Source: Desulfobacula sp.
GTDB lineage: Bacteria; Desulfobacterota; Desulfobacteria; Desulfobacterales; Desulfobacteraceae
Assembly: GCA_011390085.1 (NCBI GenBank)
Contig: JAABTB010000009.1
Coordinates: 1 to 16,540, forward strand
Direction: 5' to 3'
Length of the DNA stretch: 16,540 bases
Part shown: piece after piece, positions 1-7,536 of the stretch
Position numbering within the stretch: position 1 is the stretch's first letter
Layout of the letters: every line of letters starts with the position of its first letter
Program-made: the position numbers and the translations under genes
Notes under the pieces: generated by a model
Databases searched by the model: none
Told to the model about the DNA's origin: nothing
Seen by the model: only the letters and a program-made list of their open reading frames with translations

Positions 1-661
1 CCCTCCGTTTTTCAATATCCGGGATGATCCCAGCGGCCTCGGCCGTTTCAATATATTTTTCGGCCGCCGTCACCTTGTATTTGCCCGGTGACATGAAGGG
101 ATGACCGAAAATATAGGATGAGGATTTGATATTGCCCACCTTGAATTCAAGGATTTTTTCTCCCAGGAGCCCCACAAGGGAAATAATGGGTCTTGCAAAG
201 CTGATGGAAAGATCACCCCATCTCATGCTTTTGGGAAAGGGAATGGAGAGGATTTCTTTTGGCAGGATGCTTTCAAGGATGAGGACGGCGGATTCGGATT
301 TTTCTTCGATCACTGCCACCAGATATCTTCCCTTGGGCGTGTCTTCCACGCGGATATCCTGAACCGCCACCCCTGCCTTGGCTGCAAATTTTTCTGCGGC
401 CAGGGTGGCTTTTCCATTCTCATCAAACCCCACCCGTTCCGGAGGACCGGTAAGGGTAGACGTATTGTCGGCCTGCATGTCCCCGACCCGTTCAACCATC
501 AGGGCCAGGCGCCGTGGAGTACCGAAGATCCTGGCTTCCCCGTGTTCAATCCGGTTTTTGTCCAGGGCCAGGAGGATGTTTTCTTTAAAGGCCTTCAAAG
601 CCGGGAGGATATAACCGGCCGGGATCTCTTCACAGCCGATTTCAATCAATAGCGTATTCAT
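1..661 (-). CDS. glyS: Glycyl-tRNA synthetase beta subunit, N-terminal part (cut by window edge)
   Basis: The beta subunit of the bacterial alpha2beta2 glycyl-tRNA synthetase; it binds tRNA-Gly while GlyQ carries the active site. About 220 N-terminal residues are visible, starting MNTLLIEIGCEEIPAGY, the usual opening of GlyS. Further family hallmarks follow: FGTPRRLAL near residue 46 and KSMRWG followed by FARP near residues 150-162. The ATG is at 661-659, 1 nt after the glyQ stop, with a GGAGGG ribosome site lying across the end of glyQ about 11 nt upstream. The two subunits are therefore made from one transcript and probably translationally coupled. The frame is open to base 1, so the C-terminal two thirds lie outside the window. 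The gene was translated by hand. Confidence 0.96.
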   Translation of the reverse strand, partial: MNTLLIEIGCEEIPAGYILPALKAFKENILLALDKNRIEHGEARIFGTPRRLALMVERVGDMQADNTSTLTGPPERVGFDENGKATLAAEKFAAKAGVAVQDIRVEDTPKGRYLVAVIEEKSESAVLILESILPKEILSIPFPKSMRWGDLSISFARPIISLVGLLGEKILEFKVGNIKSSSYIFGHPFMSPGKYKVTAAEKYIETAEAAGIIPDIEKRR

Positions 662-662
662 C

Positions 663-1544
663 TTAATTTTTCCCTCCCTTTTTCAGCAGCGGATATCCCA
701 TGGCTTCCCGCTGGGCCACATAGGCGCCGGCGCAGACCCTTGCAATATCCCTGATCCGCTTGATATAGCCGGTACGTTCCGTAACGCTGATGGCCCCCCT
801 TGCATCCAGGAGATTAAAGGTATGGGAGCATTTCAGACAAAATTCATAGGCCGGGATCACAAGGCCCTGACCGATGATCCGGTGGGCTTCCGTCTCATAT
901 TTTTTAAAAAGGTCGAACAGGAGGTCCACATCCGCCACCTCGAAATTATAGGTGGACTGCTCCACTTCCTGCTGGTGGTAAACATCCCGGTAGGTGATCT
1001 CATTGTTCCATTTCAAATCAAATACATTGTCCACGCCCTGGAGATACATGCAGATCCGTTCAAGGCCGTAGGTCAGTTCAACGGAAACCGGCTTGACTTC
1101 CATGCTGCCGGTCATCTGGAAATAGGTGAACTGGGTGACCTCCATACCGTCCAGCCAGACCTCCCAGCCCAGGCCCGAAGCCCCGAGGGTCGGGGATTCC
1201 CAGTCATCCTCCACAAACCGGATATCATGTTCCAGGGGATCCACCCCCAGGATCCTCATGGAATCCAGATACAATTGCTGGACATCCGGAGGAGAGGGTT
1301 TCAGGATGACCTGATACTGGTAATAATGCTGAAGCCGGTTGGGATTTTCCCCGTACCGGCCGTCGGTGGGCCGCCTTGACGGCTGCACATAGGCAACCTT
1401 CCAGGGTTCCGGCCCCAGTGCCCGCAAAAGGGTGGTCGGATGAAAGGTCCCGGCGCCCACTTCCATGTCATAGGACTGGATGAGGACACATCCTTTCTCG
1501 GCCCAATACTGATTCAGATTTAAGATTACATCTTGAAAATTCAT
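663..1544 (-). CDS. glyQ: Glycyl-tRNA synthetase alpha subunit
   Basis: Catalytic subunit that activates glycine with ATP and charges tRNA-Gly, in the cytoplasm, as alpha2beta2 with GlyS. The sequence opens [19 protein letters not shown] and contains the family stretches [19 protein letters not shown] and [17 protein letters not shown], which include the class II synthetase active site. Length is 293 residues, against about 300 in E. coli. I place the start at the ATG at 1544-1542, preceded by GGAG 4 nt upstream. A longer reading from a TTG at 1562 would add MKKRSN, has no better ribosome site, and matches the family less well. The upstream GHMP kinase gene ends 21 nt away and glyS begins 1 nt after the stop. 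Confidence 0.97.
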   Translation of the reverse strand: MNFQDVILNLNQYWAEKGCVLIQSYDMEVGAGTFHPTTLLRALGPEPWKVAYVQPSRRPTDGRYGENPNRLQHYYQYQVILKPSPPDVQQLYLDSMRILGVDPLEHDIRFVEDDWESPTLGASGLGWEVWLDGMEVTQFTYFQMTGSMEVKPVSVELTYGLERICMYLQGVDNVFDLKWNNEITYRDVYHQQEVEQSTYNFEVADVDLLFDLFKKYETEAHRIIGQGLVIPAYEFCLKCSHTFNLLDARGAISVTERTGYIKRIRDIARVCAGAYVAQREAMGYPLLKKGGKN

Positions 1545-1565
1545 GTTGCTCCGCTTCTTCAATAA

Positions 1566-2612
1566 TTAATAAGGATCAAGGATGATCCCTTGATGATCAA
1601 TTCCGGTATTAAGGATCTCTGCTCCTTCAACGGTGGACAGGATATTCTGCCACCTTGGTTTTAACAGATCAATGGCCCCTGCTTCACCTACGGCCCAGAG
1701 GCAGCCGCCCCCCCCGGCCCCGGTAAATCGTGCACCACACCGGCAACCGATAGCACTGTCAAACAATATTTCCCCGGTATTGTCAAGCACCTCGGGTGTC
1801 ATTTCAAGTCTTAATTTTGTTTCTTGGTTCATCAGATCCGCGGCCTGCCTGTAATTTCTCTTTTTTACACACACTGAAAATTCTTTTGTCAGACCCGTTA
1901 TTTTTTCAAATATCTTCCGGTTCTCTCCCCTCAGGAACGAGTCCACCCATTGTTTGTTGATATCCTTTGAAACATGGGGAATTCCGCAATAGGCCACCAG
2001 GATGTGGGCGTTAAAGGCTTTCATGTCAGCATCCGTGTCAAAGATTTTTTTTTGCCGGAACAGGGGTCCTGTTCTTCCCATCCGCCAGGACCATTGGTTC
2101 ACCCCGCCAAAGGCTGCGGCCAGTTGATCCTGCATACCGCAGGGTACACCGGCCACACCGGCTTCAATATAATGGGCCAGCCAGGCCGTATGGGCGGGAT
2201 CTATTTTTTTTCCCATAAGATGGTAAAAAGCCGCCACAATGGCCACGGCCGCGGCAGAAGACCCGCCAAGGGCGCTTCTCGGGGGCGAGGCCGAGTCGAT
2301 ATGGATGTGGACACCCTCTGCATCAAAATATTTTGCAACGGCAAACATGAGTCCCATGGGATGATGAAAGGGGGCCCCGTCTCGTTTAAACACCGCGGTT
2401 TCAAATCCCTTTGAGGATACCTTGACGTATCCTCGTTCAAAGGAAGCGAGTGTAATCCGGGTTCTCAGATCCAGGGCCATATTAAAAGTGGCCGGGGACA
2501 GGCTTGCCATGGGAAGATAAAGGGTACTGATGTCCAGGGTGCCGCCGAAATCCACCCGGCAGGGAACCGAAACCTGTATGGGGTTTTGGTCAAGCTTTGT
2601 ATTAAAATTCAT
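1566..2612 (-). CDS. GHMP-family sugar kinase (HddA/FKP-like)
   Basis: A cytoplasmic ATP-dependent small-molecule kinase of 348 residues. Three GHMP motifs are readable: an N-terminal substrate loop VPCRVDFGGTLDI (residues 16-28), the ATP-binding motif PPRSALGGSSAAA (110-122) and the C-terminal glycine loop FTGAGGGGC (296-304). The stretch GMQDQLAAAFGG (159-170) resembles the GGKQDQYAAAFGG block of the heptose-7-phosphate kinase and fucokinase-like branch (COG2605), so a sugar or sugar-phosphate substrate is likely, but which one cannot be told. The ATG at 2612 overlaps the end of recO by 11 nt, so the two are translationally coupled. No sugar-nucleotide or LPS genes accompany it; it sits among housekeeping genes, between recO and glyQ. 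Confidence 0.85.
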   Translation of the reverse strand: MNFNTKLDQNPIQVSVPCRVDFGGTLDISTLYLPMASLSPATFNMALDLRTRITLASFERGYVKVSSKGFETAVFKRDGAPFHHPMGLMFAVAKYFDAEGVHIHIDSASPPRSALGGSSAAAVAIVAAFYHLMGKKIDPAHTAWLAHYIEAGVAGVPCGMQDQLAAAFGGVNQWSWRMGRTGPLFRQKKIFDTDADMKAFNAHILVAYCGIPHVSKDINKQWVDSFLRGENRKIFEKITGLTKEFSVCVKKRNYRQAADLMNQETKLRLEMTPEVLDNTGEILFDSAIGCRCGARFTGAGGGGCLWAVGEAGAIDLLKPRWQNILSTVEGAEILNTGIDHQGIILDPY

Positions 2613-3387
2613 GGGTCTGCCTCAGCCGCTTCAAAAATTGAAGGCTTTTAAATTCCCTTCCCAGATGAAAGGGGATAAAGGATTCCAGGAGAGCCTCACC
2701 TTCTTTTATGGCCAATCCTGAAAATTTAATCCGGTCCACCCGGTGGACCTCATTTTGATTGATCCAGAAAAGCTGTTTCAGGGTTCCCTTGGAAACCATC
2801 CGGCCATGTTTGGATTCTCCCTTTGCACAATTCGGGCAAATGATCCGTCCTTCCTTAAAATCAAACATGACCCGGTTCTGTTTTATATCGTCCACAAGGG
2901 TTTTGCAGCGGCCGCAGGATTCAATATGAGGCTCAAATCCGGACAGGGCCATGAAGCGGATCATAAACAAAAGGTGGATGACTTCTTTGGAAATGTTGCC
3001 GATATTCAGGGCATCCAGGGAAAAAAAAAGGAGGTCATATAGTTTGATCTGCGGTTTTTCTTCTTCCAGCCAGAAATGGACCAGTTCCACCCAGAAGCTT
3101 GCATAGGTGGTTTTGAACACATCATAGCGGATATTTCCGAATCCGTCCTCAAGGTCGGCCTGAGAAAGAATGGTCAGCCCGTCTTTTTTCTTTTTGGGAT
3201 AGACGCAGTGGATCTGGTTCACCGAAAACAGATCCAGGGCACCGGTAAATCGTTTGACACTCTTTTTTGCATTTTTGGCAATAACTGAAATTTTTCCATG
3301 GGACCGGGTGAGAAAACTGATGATAAAATCATGGTCCCCATATTCGATCTTCCTCAACAATATGGCGTCTGCGCTGAAACCCGGCAT
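2602..3387 (-). CDS. recO: DNA repair protein RecO
   Basis: Recombination mediator of the RecFOR pathway; it binds single-stranded DNA and SSB and helps load RecA at gaps. The N-terminus (ADAILLRKIEYGDHDFIISFLT) is the family's OB-fold start, the middle is helical, and a CxxC pair at CGRC and a second at CPNC about 27 residues later form the zinc finger seen in most RecO proteins. Length of 261 residues is normal. The ATG at 3387 lies 9 nt after the mgtE stop. The bases just before it read GATCCTCCT, with no Shine-Dalgarno match, so initiation probably depends on ribosomes finishing mgtE. The 3' end overlaps the GHMP kinase gene by 11 nt. Confidence 0.93.
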   Translation of the reverse strand: MPGFSADAILLRKIEYGDHDFIISFLTRSHGKISVIAKNAKKSVKRFTGALDLFSVNQIHCVYPKKKKDGLTILSQADLEDGFGNIRYDVFKTTYASFWVELVHFWLEEEKPQIKLYDLLFFSLDALNIGNISKEVIHLLFMIRFMALSGFEPHIESCGRCKTLVDDIKQNRVMFDFKEGRIICPNCAKGESKHGRMVSKGTLKQLFWINQNEVHRVDRIKFSGLAIKEGEALLESFIPFHLGREFKSLQFLKRLRQTHEF

Positions 3388-3396
3388 AGGAGGATC

Positions 3397-4761
3397 TTAA
3401 AGGCCCAGGAAAAGACCGGCAATCGAGAAATAACAATATACACTGACAATATCGATGGAGGTCGTCACAAAAGGCCCGGTGGCCACGGCCGGGTCGATAT
3501 TGAGCTTTTCCAGAACCAGAGGCACCATGGAGCCCACCAGGGCGGCAATGGACATGGAAGAAAGAATGGCCAGGGCCACGGCAAAGGCAAGGGGCCAGGC
3601 AAAAATTTCCGAAGCAAAAAAAATCCTTGCGATGACGCCGATAAAAAGACCGTAAATAAGGCCCAGAATAAGACCCACAGATAATTCCTTAAACACTACC
3701 TTTGAAAAATCCCGGACATCAATCCTTCCCGTGGCAATACCCCGGACCACGATGGTGGAGCTCTGGGTACCGATATTGCCCCCCATCCCCATGATAACCG
3801 GGATAAAGGCGGCAAGACTCGCGAATTTGGCCAGCTCTTCCTTAAACCCGCCAATGATCAAAAAGGCGGCCACTCCTCCCAGAAAACTGGCAAACAACCA
3901 GGGAAGCCTGATCCGGGTCCCCCTCAAAATGGTCTGGGTTTCGATGTATTCTTCTCCCACACCGGCCATTTTGAGCATATCTTCCGTGGCAGCCTCATGG
4001 AGAATGTCAATGACATCGTCCACGGTTACGATGCCCACGATCCGGTTATCCTCATCCACCACGGGAACAGCCAGATAATCATACCGTGAAACGATCCTGG
4101 CCACTTCTTCCCGGTCCGTATAGGGGGTCACCGAGACAAGGTCCTTGGCCATGAATTCCTTGAGCGGCTTTTCGGGATGAACCACCACAAGCTGTCTTAA
4201 GGAAATCACGCCCACCAGTTTTCCATAGGCATCCACCACATAGATATAGAAAGGCATCTCTACATCCAGGTATTTGCTTTGCAGGGCTGCAATCACCTCT
4301 TTTGCCTTTAAATCTTCCTCAAGGGCAATAAAATCCTTAACCATCAGGCTGCCGGCAGTATCATCATCATAGCTCATGATCTGTTCGACATTATCCGACT
4401 CTTCCTTTTTCATCTTTGAAAGAATCTGATCTGAAATTTCATCGTCCAAAAGGTTTAAAAGGCAGGCGGCGTCATCGGAAGGCATGTGATCAAATATTTC
4501 AACCAGCTTGTCTATTCCAACGGTTTTTACGAACTCAAGAAAAAGGCTTTCATCCAGGGTGGAGAAAAAAAGCCCGATTTCTTCAGGGTCCTTTATCAGT
4601 TTGAAGAGTTTCTCACGGCTATCCGAGGACAATTCTTTAAAGGCACTGGCAAGATCGGCCATATGCGTTTTCTTAATGATATTGGTCACCTGTTTGGTGG
4701 CGCCCCGGCGCAAGAGTCGTTTCAAGCTGGCGGTTAAAACTTTGATTTGATCATTGTGCAT
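3397..4761 (-). CDS. mgtE: Magnesium transporter MgtE
   Basis: Inner-membrane Mg2+ channel with cytoplasmic Mg2+ sensing. The 454 residues show the full layout: a helical N domain (about 1-125), a CBS-domain pair (about 130-255, with FYIYVVDAYGKLVGVISL and YLAVPVVDEDNRIVGIVTVDDVIDIL), a plug helix, then a five-helix membrane domain (about 285-454). NIGTQSST and GPFVTTSID match the pore region; the Asp in the latter corresponds to the Mg2+-selective Asp of Thermus MgtE (Asp432). The ATG at 4761 has AGGA 7 nt upstream. It follows the SurA gene by 32 nt and precedes recO by 9 nt, so it is an internal cistron of the operon. No Mg2+ riboswitch was seen in the short gap. Confidence 0.96.
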   Translation of the reverse strand: MHNDQIKVLTASLKRLLRRGATKQVTNIIKKTHMADLASAFKELSSDSREKLFKLIKDPEEIGLFFSTLDESLFLEFVKTVGIDKLVEIFDHMPSDDAACLLNLLDDEISDQILSKMKKEESDNVEQIMSYDDDTAGSLMVKDFIALEEDLKAKEVIAALQSKYLDVEMPFYIYVVDAYGKLVGVISLRQLVVVHPEKPLKEFMAKDLVSVTPYTDREEVARIVSRYDYLAVPVVDEDNRIVGIVTVDDVIDILHEAATEDMLKMAGVGEEYIETQTILRGTRIRLPWLFASFLGGVAAFLIIGGFKEELAKFASLAAFIPVIMGMGGNIGTQSSTIVVRGIATGRIDVRDFSKVVFKELSVGLILGLIYGLFIGVIARIFFASEIFAWPLAFAVALAILSSMSIAALVGSMVPLVLEKLNIDPAVATGPFVTTSIDIVSVYCYFSIAGLFLGL

Positions 4762-4793
4762 GATGGTTCCTGTTTAACAAGCCAAAGGGTTAA

Positions 4794-5732
4794 TCAAAGC
4801 AAGATTTTAATGTGTGCTTTTTTCTTTAAGGATTCAAGCCAGGCATCAAATTTTGCCTTGACCTGCTCCTGATAGAGGGCTTCATAGATTTCATCCCGGG
4901 CCTGTTCAAAGGTTTGGGTGCTTCCCTGCTCAACGTCCTGGGCATAAAAAATCTGGAATCCCTGGGCTGTCTGGATAACCTCTGTATGCTCCCCTTTTTT
5001 CAATAATGCAATGCTGTCCTTGATTCCGGTCGAAAAACTGCCAAAGTCAAAGACGCCGAGATCCCCGCCGTCTGATGCATTAGGGGCCATGGAATATTGT
5101 TTTGCAAGCGTTGAAAAATCTTCCTTATTATCCAGCTTGATTTTTATTTCATCCATTTTGGCCTTATCGTTCATGAGGATGTTTTTTAAATGGTATTTTC
5201 TGTTCACCGCATATTTTTCAATATTGACCTCATATTGCCGCATGATCTCGGCATCGGTTATGACCACCTTGGATTTTACGACAGAATTAATGAGCCGGGC
5301 CTGCAAAATCTGTTTTCGGACGGTCTCCCGGTATTCCTCATAGGTCAATCCTTCCTGTTCTATGGCCTTTTCAAGGGCTTCAGGGCTTAAGGATTTAATT
5401 CGTTTGACATTTTCAATGGCGCCGTCTATTTCCATCTCGGAAATTTCAATATTATATTTTTTAGCCTCCTGCTGGGTCAAGGATTGGTCAATCAGGGAGC
5501 CCAGCATTTTCCGGTTCAGCTCATCCGTAACCGCCTTTTTCTTTTCATCGGAATATCCGGAGGTTTCGATATTTTTTTTATAGGGTCCCGTTTCTTTCAT
5601 CAATTGGGTCAGGGTAATGATATCACTGTCCACAATGGCCACAATCCGGTCCAAGGTCTCTGCCGGCAAAGCCGGGGCAAGCAATCCCATCAGGATCAGA
5701 AAAAAGATAAGCAGGTTAGTCATTTTTTTCAT
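4794..5732 (-). CDS. surA: Periplasmic SurA/PpiC-type peptidyl-prolyl isomerase
   Basis: A periplasmic chaperone and parvulin-type prolyl isomerase, probably acting on outer-membrane proteins. From the ATG at 5732-5730 it has 312 residues: a signal peptide (MKKMTNLLIFFLILMGLLAP, likely cleaved after ALPA), a SurA N-terminal chaperone domain (about 25-165, starting LDRIVAIVDSDIITLTQL), and one parvulin domain (about 180-275, with FSTLAKQYSMAPNASDGGDLG). E. coli SurA is longer and has two parvulin domains. I chose the ATG with GAGGG 8 nt upstream over a TTG at 5762 that would add ten charged residues before the signal peptide. The start overlaps the end of the upstream lipoprotein gene by 17 nt. 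Confidence 0.9.
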   Translation of the reverse strand: MKKMTNLLIFFLILMGLLAPALPAETLDRIVAIVDSDIITLTQLMKETGPYKKNIETSGYSDEKKKAVTDELNRKMLGSLIDQSLTQQEAKKYNIEISEMEIDGAIENVKRIKSLSPEALEKAIEQEGLTYEEYRETVRKQILQARLINSVVKSKVVITDAEIMRQYEVNIEKYAVNRKYHLKNILMNDKAKMDEIKIKLDNKEDFSTLAKQYSMAPNASDGGDLGVFDFGSFSTGIKDSIALLKKGEHTEVIQTAQGFQIFYAQDVEQGSTQTFEQARDEIYEALYQEQVKAKFDAWLESLKKKAHIKILL

Positions 5733-6471
5733 TTTTATTTCCCTCGTTTTCTTCAATACCAATTAATACGGATTTAAGCCTTTCCTTATTGATTTCAATC
5801 GGATATTTCGATTCAAGCGCTTTGATCCAGTCTCCATATACCTTCTCTGTTTTTTGAAGACGGAGTACGGCAATCAGTTCGGTTTCATCCATCTTTTTTG
5901 AGGATTTTTTGTTTGAATTTTTTGGAGCCCGGGTTTCTTCAATATATTTACTATACAATTCAACAAGTTCCTCTGAAGTAATTTCAATCTTATGTCTGAT
6001 TTCCTGATCAATGAGTCGATCCATGATCAGATTTTTCTTTAAGCGTTGTTTCCACAGGGGATAGGGTATGGCATTTTCCAGGAGCATGGCTTCAAAAGCA
6101 TTTTCAGGATAATCTTCTTTAAACTCTGCTTCTGCAGCCTCAACCTCCGCGTCTGTAACCGTCACCCCAAGATCGGCGGCCGCACTCAGAAGAAGGATCT
6201 CTTCAGAAAGCATATTCACCAGTTGAATCACGATTTCATTGTATTCTGCCGGATTCTTATTAAGGGTATACGGATAGGCTGATTTTTTCAAGTCCAGCTC
6301 ATCCAGAAAATCCGATTCTGAAACGCTGATCAACGATGATTTTAAAAGAAATTCCACTGGTTTTTCTTTTTCAGGCTCGCCACAGCCCCCCCCGGCCAGC
6401 ATGAACACCACCAGGATCAAGATAAACCTGCTTTTTTCGATCAACCCCATCCGATTCGCCCCAATTTTCAT
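5716..6471 (-). CDS. Probable lipoprotein, SurA N-domain-like, without PPIase domain
   Basis: 251 residues. The N-terminus has a basic start, a hydrophobic stretch (FILILVVFMLA) and a lipobox-like end GGGC with Cys30; Gly at -3 is unusual for a lipobox, so lipidation is likely rather than certain. The rest is charged and helical. The segment around residues 85-130 (ILLLSAAADLGVTVTDAEVEAAEAEF) resembles the SurA N-terminal chaperone domain, but no parvulin signature follows, and the C-terminus is Lys/Glu-rich. Coupled by a 17-nt overlap to the SurA gene, it may be a partner chaperone in the same envelope pathway. The ATG at 6471 has GAGG 5 nt upstream; an alternative ATG at 6450 would give a shorter signal. 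It is the first gene of the left operon. Confidence 0.75.
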   Translation of the reverse strand: MKIGANRMGLIEKSRFILILVVFMLAGGGCGEPEKEKPVEFLLKSSLISVSESDFLDELDLKKSAYPYTLNKNPAEYNEIVIQLVNMLSEEILLLSAAADLGVTVTDAEVEAAEAEFKEDYPENAFEAMLLENAIPYPLWKQRLKKNLIMDRLIDQEIRHKIEITSEELVELYSKYIEETRAPKNSNKKSSKKMDETELIAVLRLQKTEKVYGDWIKALESKYPIEINKERLKSVLIGIEENEGNKNEKND

Positions 6472-6502
6472 TTAAGCCTCATAGGCCGGCTATTTTCTAA
6501 AA

Positions 6503-6538
6503 ATCAGTTAGTTTAGCATTGGACAATGCTTTGTGCAA
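6503..6538 (-). promoter_or_regulatory. Sigma70-like promoter of the surA-mgtE-recO-glyQS operon
   Basis: On the minus strand TTGCAC (6538-6533) is followed after exactly 17 nt by TAAACT (6515-6510). This would start RNA near 6503, about 32 nt before the lipoprotein ATG. The -35 matches TTGACA at 3 of 6 and the -10 matches TATAAT at 4 of 6. Position and spacing are good, but this is a visual match only. Confidence 0.5.
6515..6530. promoter_or_regulatory. Perfect 16-bp palindrome within the left operon promoter (operator candidate)
   Basis: AGCATTG-GA-CAATGCT is a perfect 7-bp inverted repeat with a 2-bp centre. It fills almost the whole spacer of the proposed promoter and touches the edge of the -10, the classic place for a repressor site. 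There is no run of T after it, so a terminator is unlikely. The binding protein is unknown. Confidence 0.45.
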
Positions 6539-6694
6539 GACAATTCAAGCAAGGTGATTATGATGTAACAGTTTGAAATCATGGCTATTATCATAAATAT
6601 TCCTTTTAAAAAAAAGAATGAACGAGACCTCACATCCCCCGACCATGGAATCAACTTAATCTTGACCACCCAAATTTTATCATATAGCATGGCC

Positions 6695-6721
6695 TAAACT
6701 TGTTCTGACCGCTATTCGACA
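6695..6721 (+). promoter_or_regulatory. Sigma28 (FliA)-like promoter of motA
   Basis: TAAACTTG at 6695-6702 matches the FliA -35 consensus TAAAGTTT at 6 of 8. After an 11-nt spacer, ATTCGACA at 6714-6721 matches GCCGATAA at 4 of 8, including the conserved CGA core. A start near 6728 would leave a leader of about 33 nt containing the motA ribosome site (AGGGGAAG, 6743-6750). Control of stator genes by FliA is common in flagellated bacteria. The -10 is only a partial match. A TTGACC at 6662 with TATAGC at 15 nt spacing is a weaker sigma70 alternative. Confidence 0.4.
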
Positions 6722-6760
6722 AGAACCTGGGTATATTTATTTAGGGGAAGATCATTTGAT

Positions 6761-7534
6761 ATGGATATTGCATCTTTTATCGGCATCATTTCCGGGCTCT
6801 CATTAATCTTCAGTGCCATTTATATTGCCGGTGACCTTCATAATTTTATCAATGTGCCGGGCCTCATGATTGTATTCGGCGGCACCCTTGCCACTACCCT
6901 GATCACCTTTCAATTCAGAGATGTGGCGGCTGCCTTTAAAGCCGCCTATTTTGTTTTTTCCAAAGATAAGGAAGACCCCAACGAAGCCGTGGCCGTCATG
7001 ATCAAACTCAGCCAGATCAGCCGGCGCCAGGGACTCCTTGAACTCAGCAAGGTCAAGACGGATTCCCTTTTTCTGAAAAAAGCCTGCGGCCTCTTATCCG
7101 ACGGCTCTTCGGAAGAAGTGATCCGGGCCGCCCTGACAACGGAAATCCAATCCCTCCAGATGCGGCATTTCATTGTCCAGGATGTGTTCAGAAAAATGGG
7201 GCTATATGCCCCTGCCTTCGGCATGCTGGGGACCGTGATCGGTCTGGTCCAGATGCTGAGCCGCCTTCAGGACCCTTCCAGCATAGGACCGGCCATGGCC
7301 GTCGCATTACTGACCACCTTTTACGGTTCTTTGTTGTCCACTCTTTTTTTTCTTCCCATTGCCGGCAAACTGCGGTCAAGAACCGTCATTGAAATCATCA
7401 ATCTTGAAATTCAAAGGGAGGGGGCCATTTCCATCATCAATAACAACAACCCCATAATTATTTATGAAAAACTTTCCAGCTTCATTTCTTCACGGCTCCG
7501 AAAGCCCTTGAACAGAATCAATCTGAAAGACTGA
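6761..7534 (+). CDS. motA: Flagellar motor stator protein MotA (PomA-like, sodium type)
   Basis: Inner-membrane stator subunit that couples ion flow to flagellar rotation. 257 residues with four membrane helices: two near the N-terminus (about 5-22 and 33-50), a cytoplasmic loop, then two about residues 147-170 and 178-205. The segment LYAPAFGMLGTVIGLVQML and the following IGPAMAVALLTTFYG closely match Vibrio PomA. Thr158 and Thr186, the two pore threonines of sodium-driven PomA, are present at identical residue numbers. E. coli MotA lacks this pattern. Coupling to Na+ is therefore inferred. motB follows 2 nt after the stop. The ATG at 6761 has AGGGGAAG about 10 nt upstream, slightly far but the only good site. 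Confidence 0.95.
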   Translation: MDIASFIGIISGLSLIFSAIYIAGDLHNFINVPGLMIVFGGTLATTLITFQFRDVAAAFKAAYFVFSKDKEDPNEAVAVMIKLSQISRRQGLLELSKVKTDSLFLKKACGLLSDGSSEEVIRAALTTEIQSLQMRHFIVQDVFRKMGLYAPAFGMLGTVIGLVQMLSRLQDPSSIGPAMAVALLTTFYGSLLSTLFFLPIAGKLRSRTVIEIINLEIQREGAISIINNNNPIIIYEKLSSFISSRLRKPLNRINLKD

Positions 7535-7536
7535 AC

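Noticed and set aside
822..1379. Long plus-strand ORF opposite glyQ (185 codons)
   Set aside because: Complementary-frame shadow of a clearly real gene; the protein has no recognisable family and its frame follows the codon bias of glyQ.
3382..3396. TCCTCC just before the recO start as a functional element
   Set aside because: It is the complement of a Shine-Dalgarno sequence, so it cannot recruit ribosomes; probably chance in a short intercistronic gap.
6508..6690. Minus-strand ORF of about 60 codons in the divergent promoter region
   Set aside because: No ribosome site or family match, and it covers the promoter and palindrome; composition looks like noncoding AT-rich DNA.
6690..6705. Sigma54-like TGGC...TTG upstream of motA
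   Set aside because: GG to TG distance is one base too short and the second element lacks the GC; sigma28 fits better.
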